This document shows, piece by piece, positions 7,870-15,932 of a stretch of 64,000 nucleotides of DNA; positions within the stretch are counted from its first letter, which is position 1; each line of letters opens with the position of its first letter. Origin of the DNA: Pseudoalteromonas sp. FUC4 (GTDB lineage Bacteria; Pseudomonadota; Gammaproteobacteria; Enterobacterales; Alteromonadaceae); contig NZ_SEUI01000005.1 in the NCBI RefSeq assembly GCF_008370255.1, positions 180,006 to 244,005 of the forward strand. Reading direction: 5' to 3'. The notes beneath the pieces were generated by a model. The model saw nothing but the letters and a program-made list of their open reading frames with translations, was not told the origin of the DNA and did not search any database. The position numbers were made by a program, and so were the translations under genes.

Positions 7870-9314
7870 TGAAAATTCATAATAAACTTTTTTTAATACT
7901 ATTTAGTTTTACCTTTAGTGTTATTGCTGGGCTGGTGGTTCTTATACAGTGGAGCATAGGGCAAGGCGTAATTGATTTTGTTAATGCAAAAGAAGTAAAA
8001 GCGCTTGAACCACTTGTTGTGCAACTTGCAAAGCAATACGAACAAACACCCGCATGGGAACGTGTTGTCGGCAATGGCGAAAATTTTAGAAAACGCGTCG
8101 AATCGCAGCTAGAAAATAGCCAGTTTTTACCTAGGCCACCAGAAGGTCTAGGCCCAAGAGGGGGAATGATGCGACGCCCGCCACCCGATCATATTCGTTT
8201 AGGGGGAGAGCGCCGCCTACCACCTGAAAATATTGCTCATTACGCTTTGCTTGACGAAAATAAACAGCGAGTAGTGGGTAAATACCTTAGCGATTTAAAA
8301 TATATAACAACCCCAATTATTGTTAGCGATAAAGTAGTGGGCTACTTAGCGGTTTCTAAAAGAGATAGCTTGGTTGATGGATATGAGCTTGATTTTTTAC
8401 AGCAGCAAACTAACTACTTATGGTTTATTGCTTTAGCTGCGGTATTGCTTACATTACTGGTTACCTTTTTATTGTCTCGCCACTTAGTAAGCCCAGTAAA
8501 GCAAATTGCTAACGGTATGCATCGCTTAACGCAAGGTAATTACGAGACCAAACTTACGCTTGAACGAAAAGATGAGTTGGGCCAATTAAGCGAAGATTTT
8601 AATATCCTTGCATTTACACTCGCTAAAGATGAGCAAGTACGTAAGCGTTGGCTTGCTAATATTTCTCATGAGCTTAGGACGCCAATGAGCATTTTACTCG
8701 GTGAACTTGAAGCTATGCTACTTGGTATACGAGAACCGAACGCAAAAAACATAAGTTCGGCTAACGATGAAGCTCTACATTTAAAACGCTTAATAGACGA
8801 CTTGCATATGCTCAATAGCGCAGAGTTAGGAGGTATGCACTACACAATGCAACCTACTGATATGGCTTTATTATTAAATACTATTGAGCAAAAATATCAG
8901 GTTATACTTGAGCAGCACAATATAAAAATTTACTTACTCAATAGCGCTAAACATATAACGGTACAAGCAGATAAAACCCGACTTTTGCAGCTGCTCGATA
9001 ATATTTTAATGAACGCGGTGCATTATGCACAATGCACCACTATTTCATTAACGGCTAACAATATAAGCATTAAAGGGCAAACCTACTTAGAGCTTATAAT
9101 TGAAGATAATGGTGTAGGTGTAGAGCAGTCGCATTTATCGCATTTATTTGAATATTTATACCGAGTAGATAGTTCGCGTAATCGCCAGGAGGGCGGTTCT
9201 GGCTTAGGTTTATCTATTTGCCTGCATATAGTTAAAGGTCATAAAGGTGAAATAGCTGCAGAAAAAGCCAGCTTAGGCGGCCTTGCTATTATTATTAGAT
9301 TGCCAACTATTTAG
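7869..9314 (+). CDS. BaeS-like sensor histidine kinase
   Basis: A 481-residue membrane kinase: TM helix at residues 6-28, periplasmic domain to about 180, second TM (LWFIALAAVLLTLLVTFLLS), HAMP, then HisKA with ANISHELRTPMSILLGELEA and a complete HATPase domain (NAVHYA, IEDNGVGV, GGSGLGLSI). The H-box region resembles BaeS. The periplasmic domain has an unusual Pro/Arg/Gly/Met stretch (about residues 90-120: LPRPPEGLGPRGGMM, RRPPPDH). Similar PP-rich strings appear in the two genes at 11211-11951. It likely phosphorylates the regulator at 9347. The signal is unknown; the operon mates point to an envelope metal or calcium cue. The start overlaps the previous stop. Confidence 0.9.
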   Translation: MKIHNKLFLILFSFTFSVIAGLVVLIQWSIGQGVIDFVNAKEVKALEPLVVQLAKQYEQTPAWERVVGNGENFRKRVESQLENSQFLPRPPEGLGPRGGMMRRPPPDHIRLGGERRLPPENIAHYALLDENKQRVVGKYLSDLKYITTPIIVSDKVVGYLAVSKRDSLVDGYELDFLQQQTNYLWFIALAAVLLTLLVTFLLSRHLVSPVKQIANGMHRLTQGNYETKLTLERKDELGQLSEDFNILAFTLAKDEQVRKRWLANISHELRTPMSILLGELEAMLLGIREPNAKNISSANDEALHLKRLIDDLHMLNSAELGGMHYTMQPTDMALLLNTIEQKYQVILEQHNIKIYLLNSAKHITVQADKTRLLQLLDNILMNAVHYAQCTTISLTANNISIKGQTYLELIIEDNGVGVEQSHLSHLFEYLYRVDSSRNRQEGGSGLGLSICLHIVKGHKGEIAAEKASLGGLAIIIRLPTI

Positions 9315-9346
9315 TTTATAAAATAAAGTTAAGGTTACTTACAGAG

Positions 9347-10027
9347 ATGCCTATGAGTGAACAAATACTAATTGTGGAAGATGAAGTAAAGCTAGCTAAC
9401 TTAATGAGTGACTTTTTAAGCAGCCATCACTTTATTACTCATCAAATACATCACGGGAATGAAGTATTGCCTTGGCTTGAAATTAACAGGCCGAGTGTAA
9501 TCTTGCTAGACATAATGTTACCAGGGCAAAGTGGTATTGAACTGTGTAAAGCAATCAGGCGCTTTTCAAACGTGCCTATTATTATGGTATCGGCAAAAGT
9601 AGAAGAAATAGATAGGCTGCTTGGGCTGGAATTAGGTGCAGATGATTATATTTGTAAGCCGTTTAGTTATGCTGAGCTGGTGGCACGCGTAAAAGCTATT
9701 TTAAGGCGATTAAATAACGCAAGTGACGTTACAGAGTCAACAATGAAGCTTGATGAGAGCAGCTATAGCGTAAAATATAAATCAAACAGTATAGAATTGA
9801 CGAACTTTGAATTTCAGCTATTTAAACCTTTGTTTAACAACCCAAATCGTATTTATTCGCGCGATAGCTTAATGGACACTATGTACGCCGATCAGCGTAT
9901 TGTGAGCCACCGCACTATTGATAGTCATATTAAAAAGTTGCGTAAAAAACTAGATGAAGTGACACAAACTGAAAGTGTTATCCAGTCTGTTTATGGGGTT
10001 GGCTACCGATTTGTGCATCCACAGTAA
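9347..10027 (+). CDS. BaeR-like OmpR-family response regulator
   Basis: Receiver domain with the acidic pair in ILIVEDEVKLA, phospho-acceptor aspartate in VILLDIMLPG, and the conserved lysine in ICKPFSY. It is followed by a winged-helix DNA-binding domain (LTNFEFQLF, HRTIDSHIKKLRKKL, VYGVGYRF). The YADQRIVSHRTIDSHIK segment is close to the BaeR subgroup. Either ATG at 9347 or the one at 9353 may be used; neither has an ideal ribosome site. It is the last gene of the YHYH operon and the best candidate to bind the repeated promoter block at 5643 and 11135, whose 11-bp period fits this family. Confidence 0.92.
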   Translation: MPMSEQILIVEDEVKLANLMSDFLSSHHFITHQIHHGNEVLPWLEINRPSVILLDIMLPGQSGIELCKAIRRFSNVPIIMVSAKVEEIDRLLGLELGADDYICKPFSYAELVARVKAILRRLNNASDVTESTMKLDESSYSVKYKSNSIELTNFEFQLFKPLFNNPNRIYSRDSLMDTMYADQRIVSHRTIDSHIKKLRKKLDEVTQTESVIQSVYGVGYRFVHPQ

Positions 10028-10041
10028 GGTGGAATGAGCTA

Positions 10042-10075
10042 TGACGATGAGTTATTCATCATCGTCAGCATTTTT
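10042..10075. terminator. Hairpin between the converging response regulator and RIO genes
   Basis: TGACGATGA at 10042-10050 and TCATCGTCA at 10059-10067 form a perfect 9-bp stem with an 8-base loop, followed by GCATTTTT. The stem overlaps the last codons of the RIO gene on the other strand. It could terminate the two-component operon, but the T tract is not directly next to the stem. Confidence 0.45.
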
Positions 10076-10909
10076 AATTCGCTCTAAACGGTCAAACTCT
10101 TCGTATTCGGCAGCTTGAATTTCATCAAGAATAGAATCTACATCAGCAAGTTCGTCGCTGTCTTCAAATTCACCTGTAAGCGTTGAATTAGGCGTTAAAT
10201 TGGCCTCTTCAAATAGTGCCCACATTTCTTTAGCGTATTGAGTTTTTAGTATACTTGGCGCAAATTCACCATAATAGCGGCGTATGTTATTTACATCGCG
10301 TGCAAACATAGCTTGTGCACTGTTATTTGCTGAAGCGTTAACGGCTTGCGGTAAATCTATAATTACAGGGCCGTTATTATCTACAAGTACATTAAACTCA
10401 GATAAATCGCCGTGTATTATACCAGCGCAAAGCATAAGCTTAATGTAATGTATCATGAGTTTATACTGCTCAATCGCTTGCTCTTCACTAAAAACGACAT
10501 GTCCTAGTTGAGGGGCTACGTTACCATCCTCATCAGAGACGAGTTCCATAAGCAGCACGCCATCAATACAAAAGTAAGTATCAGGAACACGTACACCCAC
10601 GCCAGCTAAACGAGATAACGCATCAACTTCAGCATTTTGCCAAATTTCTTCTTCTAATTGGCGGCCATAGCTAGAGCGTTTACCCATAGCACGCGCTTGG
10701 CGTCCACCACGTACTTTTCGGCCTTCTTGATATTGGGCCGCTTTTTTAAAACTACGTTTAACTGCATCTTTATACACTTTCGCACAGCGAATATGTTCAC
10801 CACAGCGGACAATAAATACATCGGCTTCTTTACCGCTCATTAGTCGGCTTATTACTTCGTCAATAAGGCCATCATCAACAAGAGGTTGTAGGCGTTTAGG
10901 TATTTTCAC
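10052..10909 (-). CDS. RIO-type serine protein kinase
   Basis: A 285-residue bacterial RIO1-like kinase. The nucleotide loop region reads SGKEADVF, the ATP-lysine is in RCAKVYK, and the catalytic loop is IHGDLSEFNVLV. The metal-binding motif IIDLPQAV is followed by DVNNIRRYYG, all typical of RIO kinases. The C-terminal 60 residues are very acidic, ending NADDDE. Bacterial RIO kinases are cytosolic and poorly understood; homologues in pseudomonads are named serine protein kinase RIO. The start is GTG at 10909 with only a weak upstream site. It appears monocistronic and converges on the two-component operon. Confidence 0.9.
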   Translation of the reverse strand: MKIPKRLQPLVDDGLIDEVISRLMSGKEADVFIVRCGEHIRCAKVYKDAVKRSFKKAAQYQEGRKVRGGRQARAMGKRSSYGRQLEEEIWQNAEVDALSRLAGVGVRVPDTYFCIDGVLLMELVSDEDGNVAPQLGHVVFSEEQAIEQYKLMIHYIKLMLCAGIIHGDLSEFNVLVDNNGPVIIDLPQAVNASANNSAQAMFARDVNNIRRYYGEFAPSILKTQYAKEMWALFEEANLTPNSTLTGEFEDSDELADVDSILDEIQAAEYEEFDRLERIKNADDDE

Positions 10910-11069
10910 AGATTGCCTGCTAAGTAGGGTTGGTTATTAATCATTATTTATGAAAGTGCTCTGTATTTGTTTGTTTAATTGGCTCAAGCAGTATATCAGC
11001 TTTGAGAATTAAGGGCAGTAACACTACTGCTAGAGAGTAATTAATCGTATTATTTTATTAGCTTATATA

Positions 11070-11088
11070 TTGATTGCAAAGCAATCAA
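11070..11088. promoter_or_regulatory. Perfect inverted repeat upstream of the EF-hand operon
   Basis: TTGATTGC-AAA-GCAATCAA is a perfect 8-bp inverted repeat with a 3-base centre. It lies 47 bp before the shared promoter block, in the 301-bp gap between the RIO and EF-hand genes. It could be an operator for a second regulator or a short hairpin. Nothing else coding is visible in this gap. Confidence 0.35.
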
Positions 11089-11134
11089 CCAGAACTTTTT
11101 TGAATCATCAGTTTTTATTAAAAATAATTTATTA

Positions 11135-11188
11135 CTTCCTCATTATTTGCACATTGTTTGCGTTTTTAAAGCGTAAGCTTAGTTTAAT
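11135..11188 (+). promoter_or_regulatory. Shared promoter/operator module of the EF-hand operon
   Basis: This is the second copy of the block seen at 5643: CTTCCT at 11135-11140 and TGCACATTGTTTGC at 11148-11161, with TTTGC repeated at 11-bp spacing (11146 and 11157). The -10-like TTTAAT (11183-11188) starts 22 bp after the motif end, as in the other copy. The EF-hand start codon is 50 bp after the motif, against 53 bp for the YHYH gene. This matched geometry supports one regulator acting on both promoters. Confidence 0.65.
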
Positions 11189-11210
11189 TCTTAAACACGA
11201 GGTTATTACT

Positions 11211-11486
11211 ATGAAGCATTTTTCAACTCTTGCCACTGTGGCAATATTATCTATTGCTTTTTCAGCTAATGTAGCTGCTCGAGGCGGTGACAATCCTCCT
11301 GAAAAACCTGACTTTTCAACTATTGATACTGATGGTGATGGCGTAATTAGCTTTGAAGAGTTTAGTGCTAAAAAACCGCCGCACGGCGATGCACAAACAA
11401 TTTTTGATTCTATAGATGCCGATGGTAATGGTGAAATTAGTGAACAAGAGCTTAGCGATCATAAACCACCTCGTCGTGAACGTTGA
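11211..11486 (+). CDS. Secreted EF-hand protein
   Basis: The start chosen is ATG at 11211 (ACGAGG 8 bp upstream), giving a 91-residue protein with a clear signal peptide ending AANVAARGG-like (SANVAARGG). The frame is open further upstream, but that part has no ribosome site and covers the promoter block. Two canonical EF-hand loops follow: DTDGDGVISFEEF and DADGNGEISEQEL, each with acidic residues at the calcium-binding positions. Pro-rich strings flank them (NPPEKPD, KKPPHGD, HKPPRRER). It is expected to bind calcium in the periplasm or outside the cell. It forms an operon with the next gene (12-bp gap). Confidence 0.87.
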   Translation: MKHFSTLATVAILSIAFSANVAARGGDNPPEKPDFSTIDTDGDGVISFEEFSAKKPPHGDAQTIFDSIDADGNGEISEQELSDHKPPRRER

Positions 11487-11498
11487 AAGGATACTAAA

Positions 11499-11951
11499 AT
11501 GATTAATAATATTGGCAGCAGCTCTGCGAATTTTATGCCGCAACAAAGTAGTCAAGCTGCAAAATTAACAACAGAGCAAAGCGATTTTGTTAAAGAAACG
11601 CTTGCACAGTTTGATGCAGAAAACTTAACTAGCGACGATGCGCAAAGTATTCAAGCGGCATTTAAAGAGCAAGGTATTGAACCAACAAAAGAGCTTGCTG
11701 ATTTAATGGGTGAACTCGAGTTTGATGCTAAAAGCATTGGTGATGCAGGAAGAGCAGAAGGTCAAAGACCGCCGCCACCACAAAACTCATTAGAATCAGT
11801 CGATACAGACGAGGTAGTGAGCTACTTAGATGAGCTATTAACTGAGTATTCAAACCAGTTGTCTGATGAAGATAAAGAATCAATACTTGCATCAGTGCAA
11901 GAGAAATTTGGTTTAAGCGAAGGCGATTCGCTGCTAAATGTAACTGCTTAG
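11499..11951 (+). CDS. Acidic Pro-motif protein paired with the EF-hand gene
   Basis: A 150-residue acidic, helical protein without a clear signal peptide; no family is recognised with confidence. It has two related helical segments (about residues 20-75 and 95-145) separated by a linker containing GQRPPPPQN. Repeats of D/E-rich turns such as AENLTSDDAQS and NQLSDEDKES resemble degenerate EF-hand-like loops but lack the canonical spacing. ATG has an AAAGGA ribosome site. It shares the promoter of the EF-hand gene, so probably works with it. The RPPPP string resembles the RRPPPD string in the sensor kinase at 7869, which may be a common interaction motif. Confidence 0.65.
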   Translation: MINNIGSSSANFMPQQSSQAAKLTTEQSDFVKETLAQFDAENLTSDDAQSIQAAFKEQGIEPTKELADLMGELEFDAKSIGDAGRAEGQRPPPPQNSLESVDTDEVVSYLDELLTEYSNQLSDEDKESILASVQEKFGLSEGDSLLNVTA

Positions 11952-12001
11952 GTGTTATTACTTAGAGTAAAGCCGACTGTTACTCGAAAGTCTTAAGTCC
12001 A

Positions 12002-12033
12002 AAGCCCAACGGTTAATTCTGTTGGGCTTTTTT
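12002..12033. terminator. Terminator after the EF-hand operon
   Basis: AAGCCCAAC and GTTGGGCTT form a 9-bp stem with a 10-base loop, followed by a T run on the plus strand. It lies between converging genes and ends the EF-hand operon. Confidence 0.88.
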
Positions 12034-12039
12034 ATTGGC

Positions 12040-13419
12040 TTAATTGAACCGTGTTTCTATTTTGCTGGTGCCATCTTCTTCGGTAAATTTAAATACAAAA
12101 TCTTTTTTACCGTCTTGGTTTATATCTACCAGAAGAATATCTTTATTATTTTTAGGCAGCGTTAGCTTTAATTTTTTGCGTTTATCATTTAGCAGTGAGT
12201 CTTGCTCTCCGTAATAAATATACAGCGTTTTTTTACTGTATTTGTATACCGCATCAATATAGCTGTCGCCGTTAATATCACCTAAGTAGAGGGCTGGCTC
12301 GGAATCATCGCCGTTCATTCCCACTTCCATTTCTAAATCAAGCTCAATACTCGATTTATTGGCAAATGAGCCGTCGGGCTGTTGCTTATAAATGTTCATT
12401 TCTACATCGACATCAGTACTACCACCGCCTAATGCCATAGACGCGATAGTACCTAAGCCAATATCTAAATCCATTTTTTGTAAATCAATTAAGCCATCAT
12501 TATTAAAATCAGTTTTGAGCAATAACTCACTAGGGCCCTGTGTTTCAAATAAGGTAATGGGCGTATTACTAAAGCCTTTAGCACTCCCTAGGTACAAAGT
12601 ATGTGCTATTTTTATATCTAACGAATCCATACCTTGCGTTGGTTTAAACTGTCTAGTTGTAAAATCTAGAAATCCGTCGTTATTAATATCAATAATTTGC
12701 TTTATTTTACGAGTCTCGCCATTGCTTAGCTCGCCTAGCTCAATGTTAAAATCAATTGAGGTGAGCTTTTGCTCAAAGCCCTCTGAATTAGCAAGTAGTA
12801 CATCTGCTCCAAAGTCATTTGAAAAAACCAGGTCGTTTAATCCGTCGTGGTTAAAATCGATAACCACAGGTTTATTGTTAATATTAACTTCTAGAGAAAG
12901 CCCTTTTTCTGAAAAGCGGCCTTCATACTTAGGCGTTTGCTTAAGTTGGTCAGGCTTAAAGCTGCCATCTTTATTTTGAATGTATAAAGTACTGCTTGCT
13001 AACCCAGGAATGAAAATATCGCTTAGACCGTCGTTGTTAGCATCGAAAACAAAGTCTACTTTTTCAAATTTATCTATTTTTAATTGATTAAGAACCGACT
13101 CATAATTAAACAACAATGTTGGTTTACCTGCTTGAGCTTTATATACGCCATCACTTGTTAGTACGAGTGCTTGTTTATCGGTAATGTTAGCAAGTGTTGC
13201 AACATCAAACCCGATGGCGTTTTTTGGTAAAGCAAGTTCACTATTAAGTGATGTAAGTAAATTGATGGCTTCTAATTGTTTTGATTCTTTATTATATGCA
13301 AATAAAATCTCTGAATTGGTTGATACTAATTTATCCGTTGTTTTTATTGCCATTGTTTGAGCTATAACGCTTATGGGGGTAAGTAAAGTGATGAGTGAAT
13401 AGCAAAGTGATTTTATCAT
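12040..13419 (-). CDS. Secreted FG-GAP/VCBS-repeat protein
   Basis: A 459-residue protein with a signal peptide (start MIKSLCYSLITLLTP, cleavage near VIAQ). It contains at least six repeats of the form D-x-N-x-D-G-x-x-D: DANNDGLSDIF, DFNHDGLNDLV, DINNDGFLDF, DFNNDGLIDL, DINGDSYIDAV and DINQDGKKDFV. These calcium-binding loops occur in FG-GAP/VCBS beta-propellers, so a secreted, calcium-stabilised propeller is likely. Start ATG has AAAAGGA upstream. It converges on the EF-hand operon. Binding partner and function are unknown. The 313-bp gap upstream holds its promoter and a MITE remnant. Confidence 0.85.
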   Translation of the reverse strand: MIKSLCYSLITLLTPISVIAQTMAIKTTDKLVSTNSEILFAYNKESKQLEAINLLTSLNSELALPKNAIGFDVATLANITDKQALVLTSDGVYKAQAGKPTLLFNYESVLNQLKIDKFEKVDFVFDANNDGLSDIFIPGLASSTLYIQNKDGSFKPDQLKQTPKYEGRFSEKGLSLEVNINNKPVVIDFNHDGLNDLVFSNDFGADVLLANSEGFEQKLTSIDFNIELGELSNGETRKIKQIIDINNDGFLDFTTRQFKPTQGMDSLDIKIAHTLYLGSAKGFSNTPITLFETQGPSELLLKTDFNNDGLIDLQKMDLDIGLGTIASMALGGGSTDVDVEMNIYKQQPDGSFANKSSIELDLEMEVGMNGDDSEPALYLGDINGDSYIDAVYKYSKKTLYIYYGEQDSLLNDKRKKLKLTLPKNNKDILLVDINQDGKKDFVFKFTEEDGTSKIETRFN

Positions 13420-13597
13420 GCAAATTCCTTTTTATATTTAGTTGTATCGTTAAAGTTTTTATTATTAAAGCAACGTCAGCGCATAATTTTACGTACTATC
13501 CAGCGCTGGTTTTTTTTATACACATGTAAGTTGGATTATATTTAGCCTACGCTAATTACTATGTACTGGGTGTAAGTAATTGTAAGATTATGTTTTA

Positions 13598-13676
13598 GGA
13601 GAGTCTGTTGACCTTTGATGGTTGAAGTTTGTTTAACCCAAGGACGATTTAATCGCGGCGCGAGGTTTGTAACCTA
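13598..13676. mobile_element. Degenerate MITE remnant (copy 3)
   Basis: About 79 bp match one end of the 264-bp MITE: a TA-flanked, altered end containing TCTGTTGACCTTTG, then CGATTTAATCGCGG, CGCGAGG and GGTTTGTAACCTA, in the same orientation as copy 2. The other end is missing; the homology stops at about 13676 and runs into unrelated sequence. It lies in the 313-bp gap between the FG-GAP and GGDEF/EAL genes. It is more diverged than copies 1 and 2, so probably older. Confidence 0.8.
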
Positions 13677-13732
13677 ATAAAAAAGGTAGCGCAAAACTCG
13701 TATGGTAGTTAAGCGCTTTTAGAGGGAGGGGG

Positions 13733-15673
13733 TTAACTACACAGCTTATTTTGCCCATGCAGATAAGCGTCTACAAAATCTACTTCCATCGGTTTTGAAA
13801 AGTAGTAACCTTGTAGGTGAGATACACCAATATTAGTAAGCGTGTTTGCTTGTTCAATAGTTTCAACGCCTTCGGCAACAACCGTAAAATCTAAAGTGGA
13901 GGCCATTTGTACAATTGCATGAATAATACTTAATCCTCGTTTATCCATATTTTGAATAAAGCTTCTGTCTATTTTTACTATATCGACACCAATATCAAGC
14001 ATGCTTGATAGTGATGAGTAGCCTGTACCAAAATCATCAATTGAAATACAAAAGCCTTGTTTTTGTAGTGCTTTAACGGCTGTCAGAAATGTGAGTTTAT
14101 CCTCGGCAAATACTGACTCAGTAATTTCTATATGTAGATTTTTAGGCTCCACCTGATGGCGATTTACTATTTTTAATACCTTAGATACAAAATCAGGATC
14201 TTGTAGTTGAATAACCGATACGTTTACGCTTATAGCAATTTGTGGTTGTAAGTGACTTAATTTTGTTGCTTGTATACATGCCTGTTCTATTACCCAAATA
14301 CCTAACTCGGTTATTAAACCGTATTGCTCGGCAATAGCTATAAATTCATCAGGGAAAATATTTTCACCATCTAGTTGCCAGCGTAATAATGACTCAAAAG
14401 AGGTTACTTTTGATGTTTTGCTATCAACAATTGGTTGAAATACTAGCCTTAAACTATTTTCTTCTATGGCACAGGCTAAGCGTTGACTCAAAAGGTACTC
14501 TCTTTCTTGTTTTAATTTGAGCGAATCGCTATAAATATTGATATTACCTTTAGCTATGCGTTTTTGGTGATACATTGCAGTATCAGCAGAGCGAATTAAG
14601 GTATTAAAATCACTCCCGTGCTCAGGGTAAATGGCAATACCAATAGTTGCAGATACCCATTTTTGATATTTATATGCTTCATGCTCGGCACCAATGCTTT
14701 GAAGTACTTTATCTGCAAATTCAAAAAGTTCAGCTTGGTTTTGATACGTTGCTAAAATTAAAAACTCATCCCCGCCCCAACGGCATTTAAATAGCTGTTG
14801 ATTGCATACATTACTAATTCTTCGTGCTATTTCTTTTAATACTTTATCGCCTACTTTATGACCCAACGAATCATTTATTTGTTTAAACCCATCTAAATCT
14901 ACAAATAATAAAGCAAAGGGTTCTTGAGAGTTATCTGCTAGTTGTTTGTTTGCATTTTTTAAAAATGCAGTTCGATTTAATAAGCTTGTTAGTGGATCTG
15001 TATTCGAAAGGCGGTAAATTTCCTCAGTACGTTGCTCTACTTTATCTTCCATTTCATCAAGTAGTTCACGGTTTTGGTTTTTTAACTTTATTGCGCTTTG
15101 CGTGAACGATGCTGATTTATAAGATGACGCGACCATAATAGCGGTAAATGTTAGCCCTAAAACACCAAGTACTGAGTTGTAGTTATCGCTAGAAAGCGTT
15201 AATAAAAAAGAGTAGGGAGCCAATAAAAGAATACTATAAAGTACAGCAGTTACTCGGCTTCCTGAAAGCAGGTTTGCAGAGCCACCAGCAAATGCAGATA
15301 AAATAGCAATCGTTGTTGTAATTTCAATTGTTGACGAGCTGCTATGAAACCATAGTGCATATCCACACCAAGAAAGCGCAGTTAAAATACACCCGGTTGA
15401 AAACCTTTTTGAGTATGTGTCAGCATTAAATAACGGGTTATCTTTTTGGGCTTTATAAAACCATATTACATCAATAGCGCGAGCTGCTAATAAGGTGATC
15501 ATAATGCTTAGCCAAATATTTTTTTCATAGGATATTTGGTGGTTACTCAAATCAAAAGCAAACACTAATATAAAACTGACTACGGTAGAAATGGCAATAC
15601 CAGAGACAGCATTAGAGTATAAAATTTTAACTGATTCTCTGTGTTCTTCACTGTTTAGATTTTTATATGGCAC
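13733..15673 (-). CDS. Membrane GGDEF-EAL cyclic-di-GMP protein
   Basis: A 646-residue protein. Residues 1-200 hold about six membrane helices with little periplasmic sequence, then a short coiled coil (LLDEMEDKVEQRTEEIYRL). The GGDEF domain follows (CRWGGDEFLIL, about residue 299), then an EAL domain from about 395. The cyclase motif is intact, but no RxxD inhibitory site is seen just upstream. The EAL motif reads ESL (FESLLRW, about 427); other catalytic residues are present: NVS, ITESVF, DDFGTGYSS, KIDRSF, AEGVET and QGYYFSKP. It could make or break down c-di-GMP. The start is GTG. A partner for the bcs locus is possible. No neighbouring gene seems co-transcribed. Confidence 0.92.
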   Translation of the reverse strand: MPYKNLNSEEHRESVKILYSNAVSGIAISTVVSFILVFAFDLSNHQISYEKNIWLSIMITLLAARAIDVIWFYKAQKDNPLFNADTYSKRFSTGCILTALSWCGYALWFHSSSSTIEITTTIAILSAFAGGSANLLSGSRVTAVLYSILLLAPYSFLLTLSSDNYNSVLGVLGLTFTAIMVASSYKSASFTQSAIKLKNQNRELLDEMEDKVEQRTEEIYRLSNTDPLTSLLNRTAFLKNANKQLADNSQEPFALLFVDLDGFKQINDSLGHKVGDKVLKEIARRISNVCNQQLFKCRWGGDEFLILATYQNQAELFEFADKVLQSIGAEHEAYKYQKWVSATIGIAIYPEHGSDFNTLIRSADTAMYHQKRIAKGNINIYSDSLKLKQEREYLLSQRLACAIEENSLRLVFQPIVDSKTSKVTSFESLLRWQLDGENIFPDEFIAIAEQYGLITELGIWVIEQACIQATKLSHLQPQIAISVNVSVIQLQDPDFVSKVLKIVNRHQVEPKNLHIEITESVFAEDKLTFLTAVKALQKQGFCISIDDFGTGYSSLSSMLDIGVDIVKIDRSFIQNMDKRGLSIIHAIVQMASTLDFTVVAEGVETIEQANTLTNIGVSHLQGYYFSKPMEVDFVDAYLHGQNKLCS

Positions 15674-15844
15674 TAAGCAAAACCTTATACAAAGTCACCC
15701 CAACTAGCGATGGGGAAACGTTTAAGAAAATACACTAAATGTTTCAGATGAACAAAAGCGCATTAAACATCGATTAGTTAGGCTCTAATCCTGACTATAG
15801 GAATAAATATAGTTTATGAAAGCAAAAAAAAAAGTTAGCACAGC

Positions 15845-15879
15845 AAAAAGGCTGATAATAAATAATCATTATGAGCCTT
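15845..15879 (-). terminator. Terminator downstream of the GST gene
   Basis: On the minus strand AAGGCTCATAAT pairs with ATTATCAGCCTT (one mismatch), followed by a short T run. It lies 54 bp after the GST stop. A second small stem, TAAAGTG/CACTTTA, is just upstream at 15897-15915. Confidence 0.6.
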
Positions 15880-15932
15880 AAAATTATCTAGCAGGTTAAA
15901 GTGTTAACCACTTTACTTACTGTTTTGTAGAT

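Noticed and set aside
11070-11210. Upstream extension of the EF-hand gene
   Set aside because: It has no ribosome site and covers the shared promoter block and inverted repeat.
12392-12979. Long ORF (195 codons) opposite the FG-GAP gene
   Set aside because: Low-complexity Ser/Pro composition created by the repeats on the other strand; no ribosome site.
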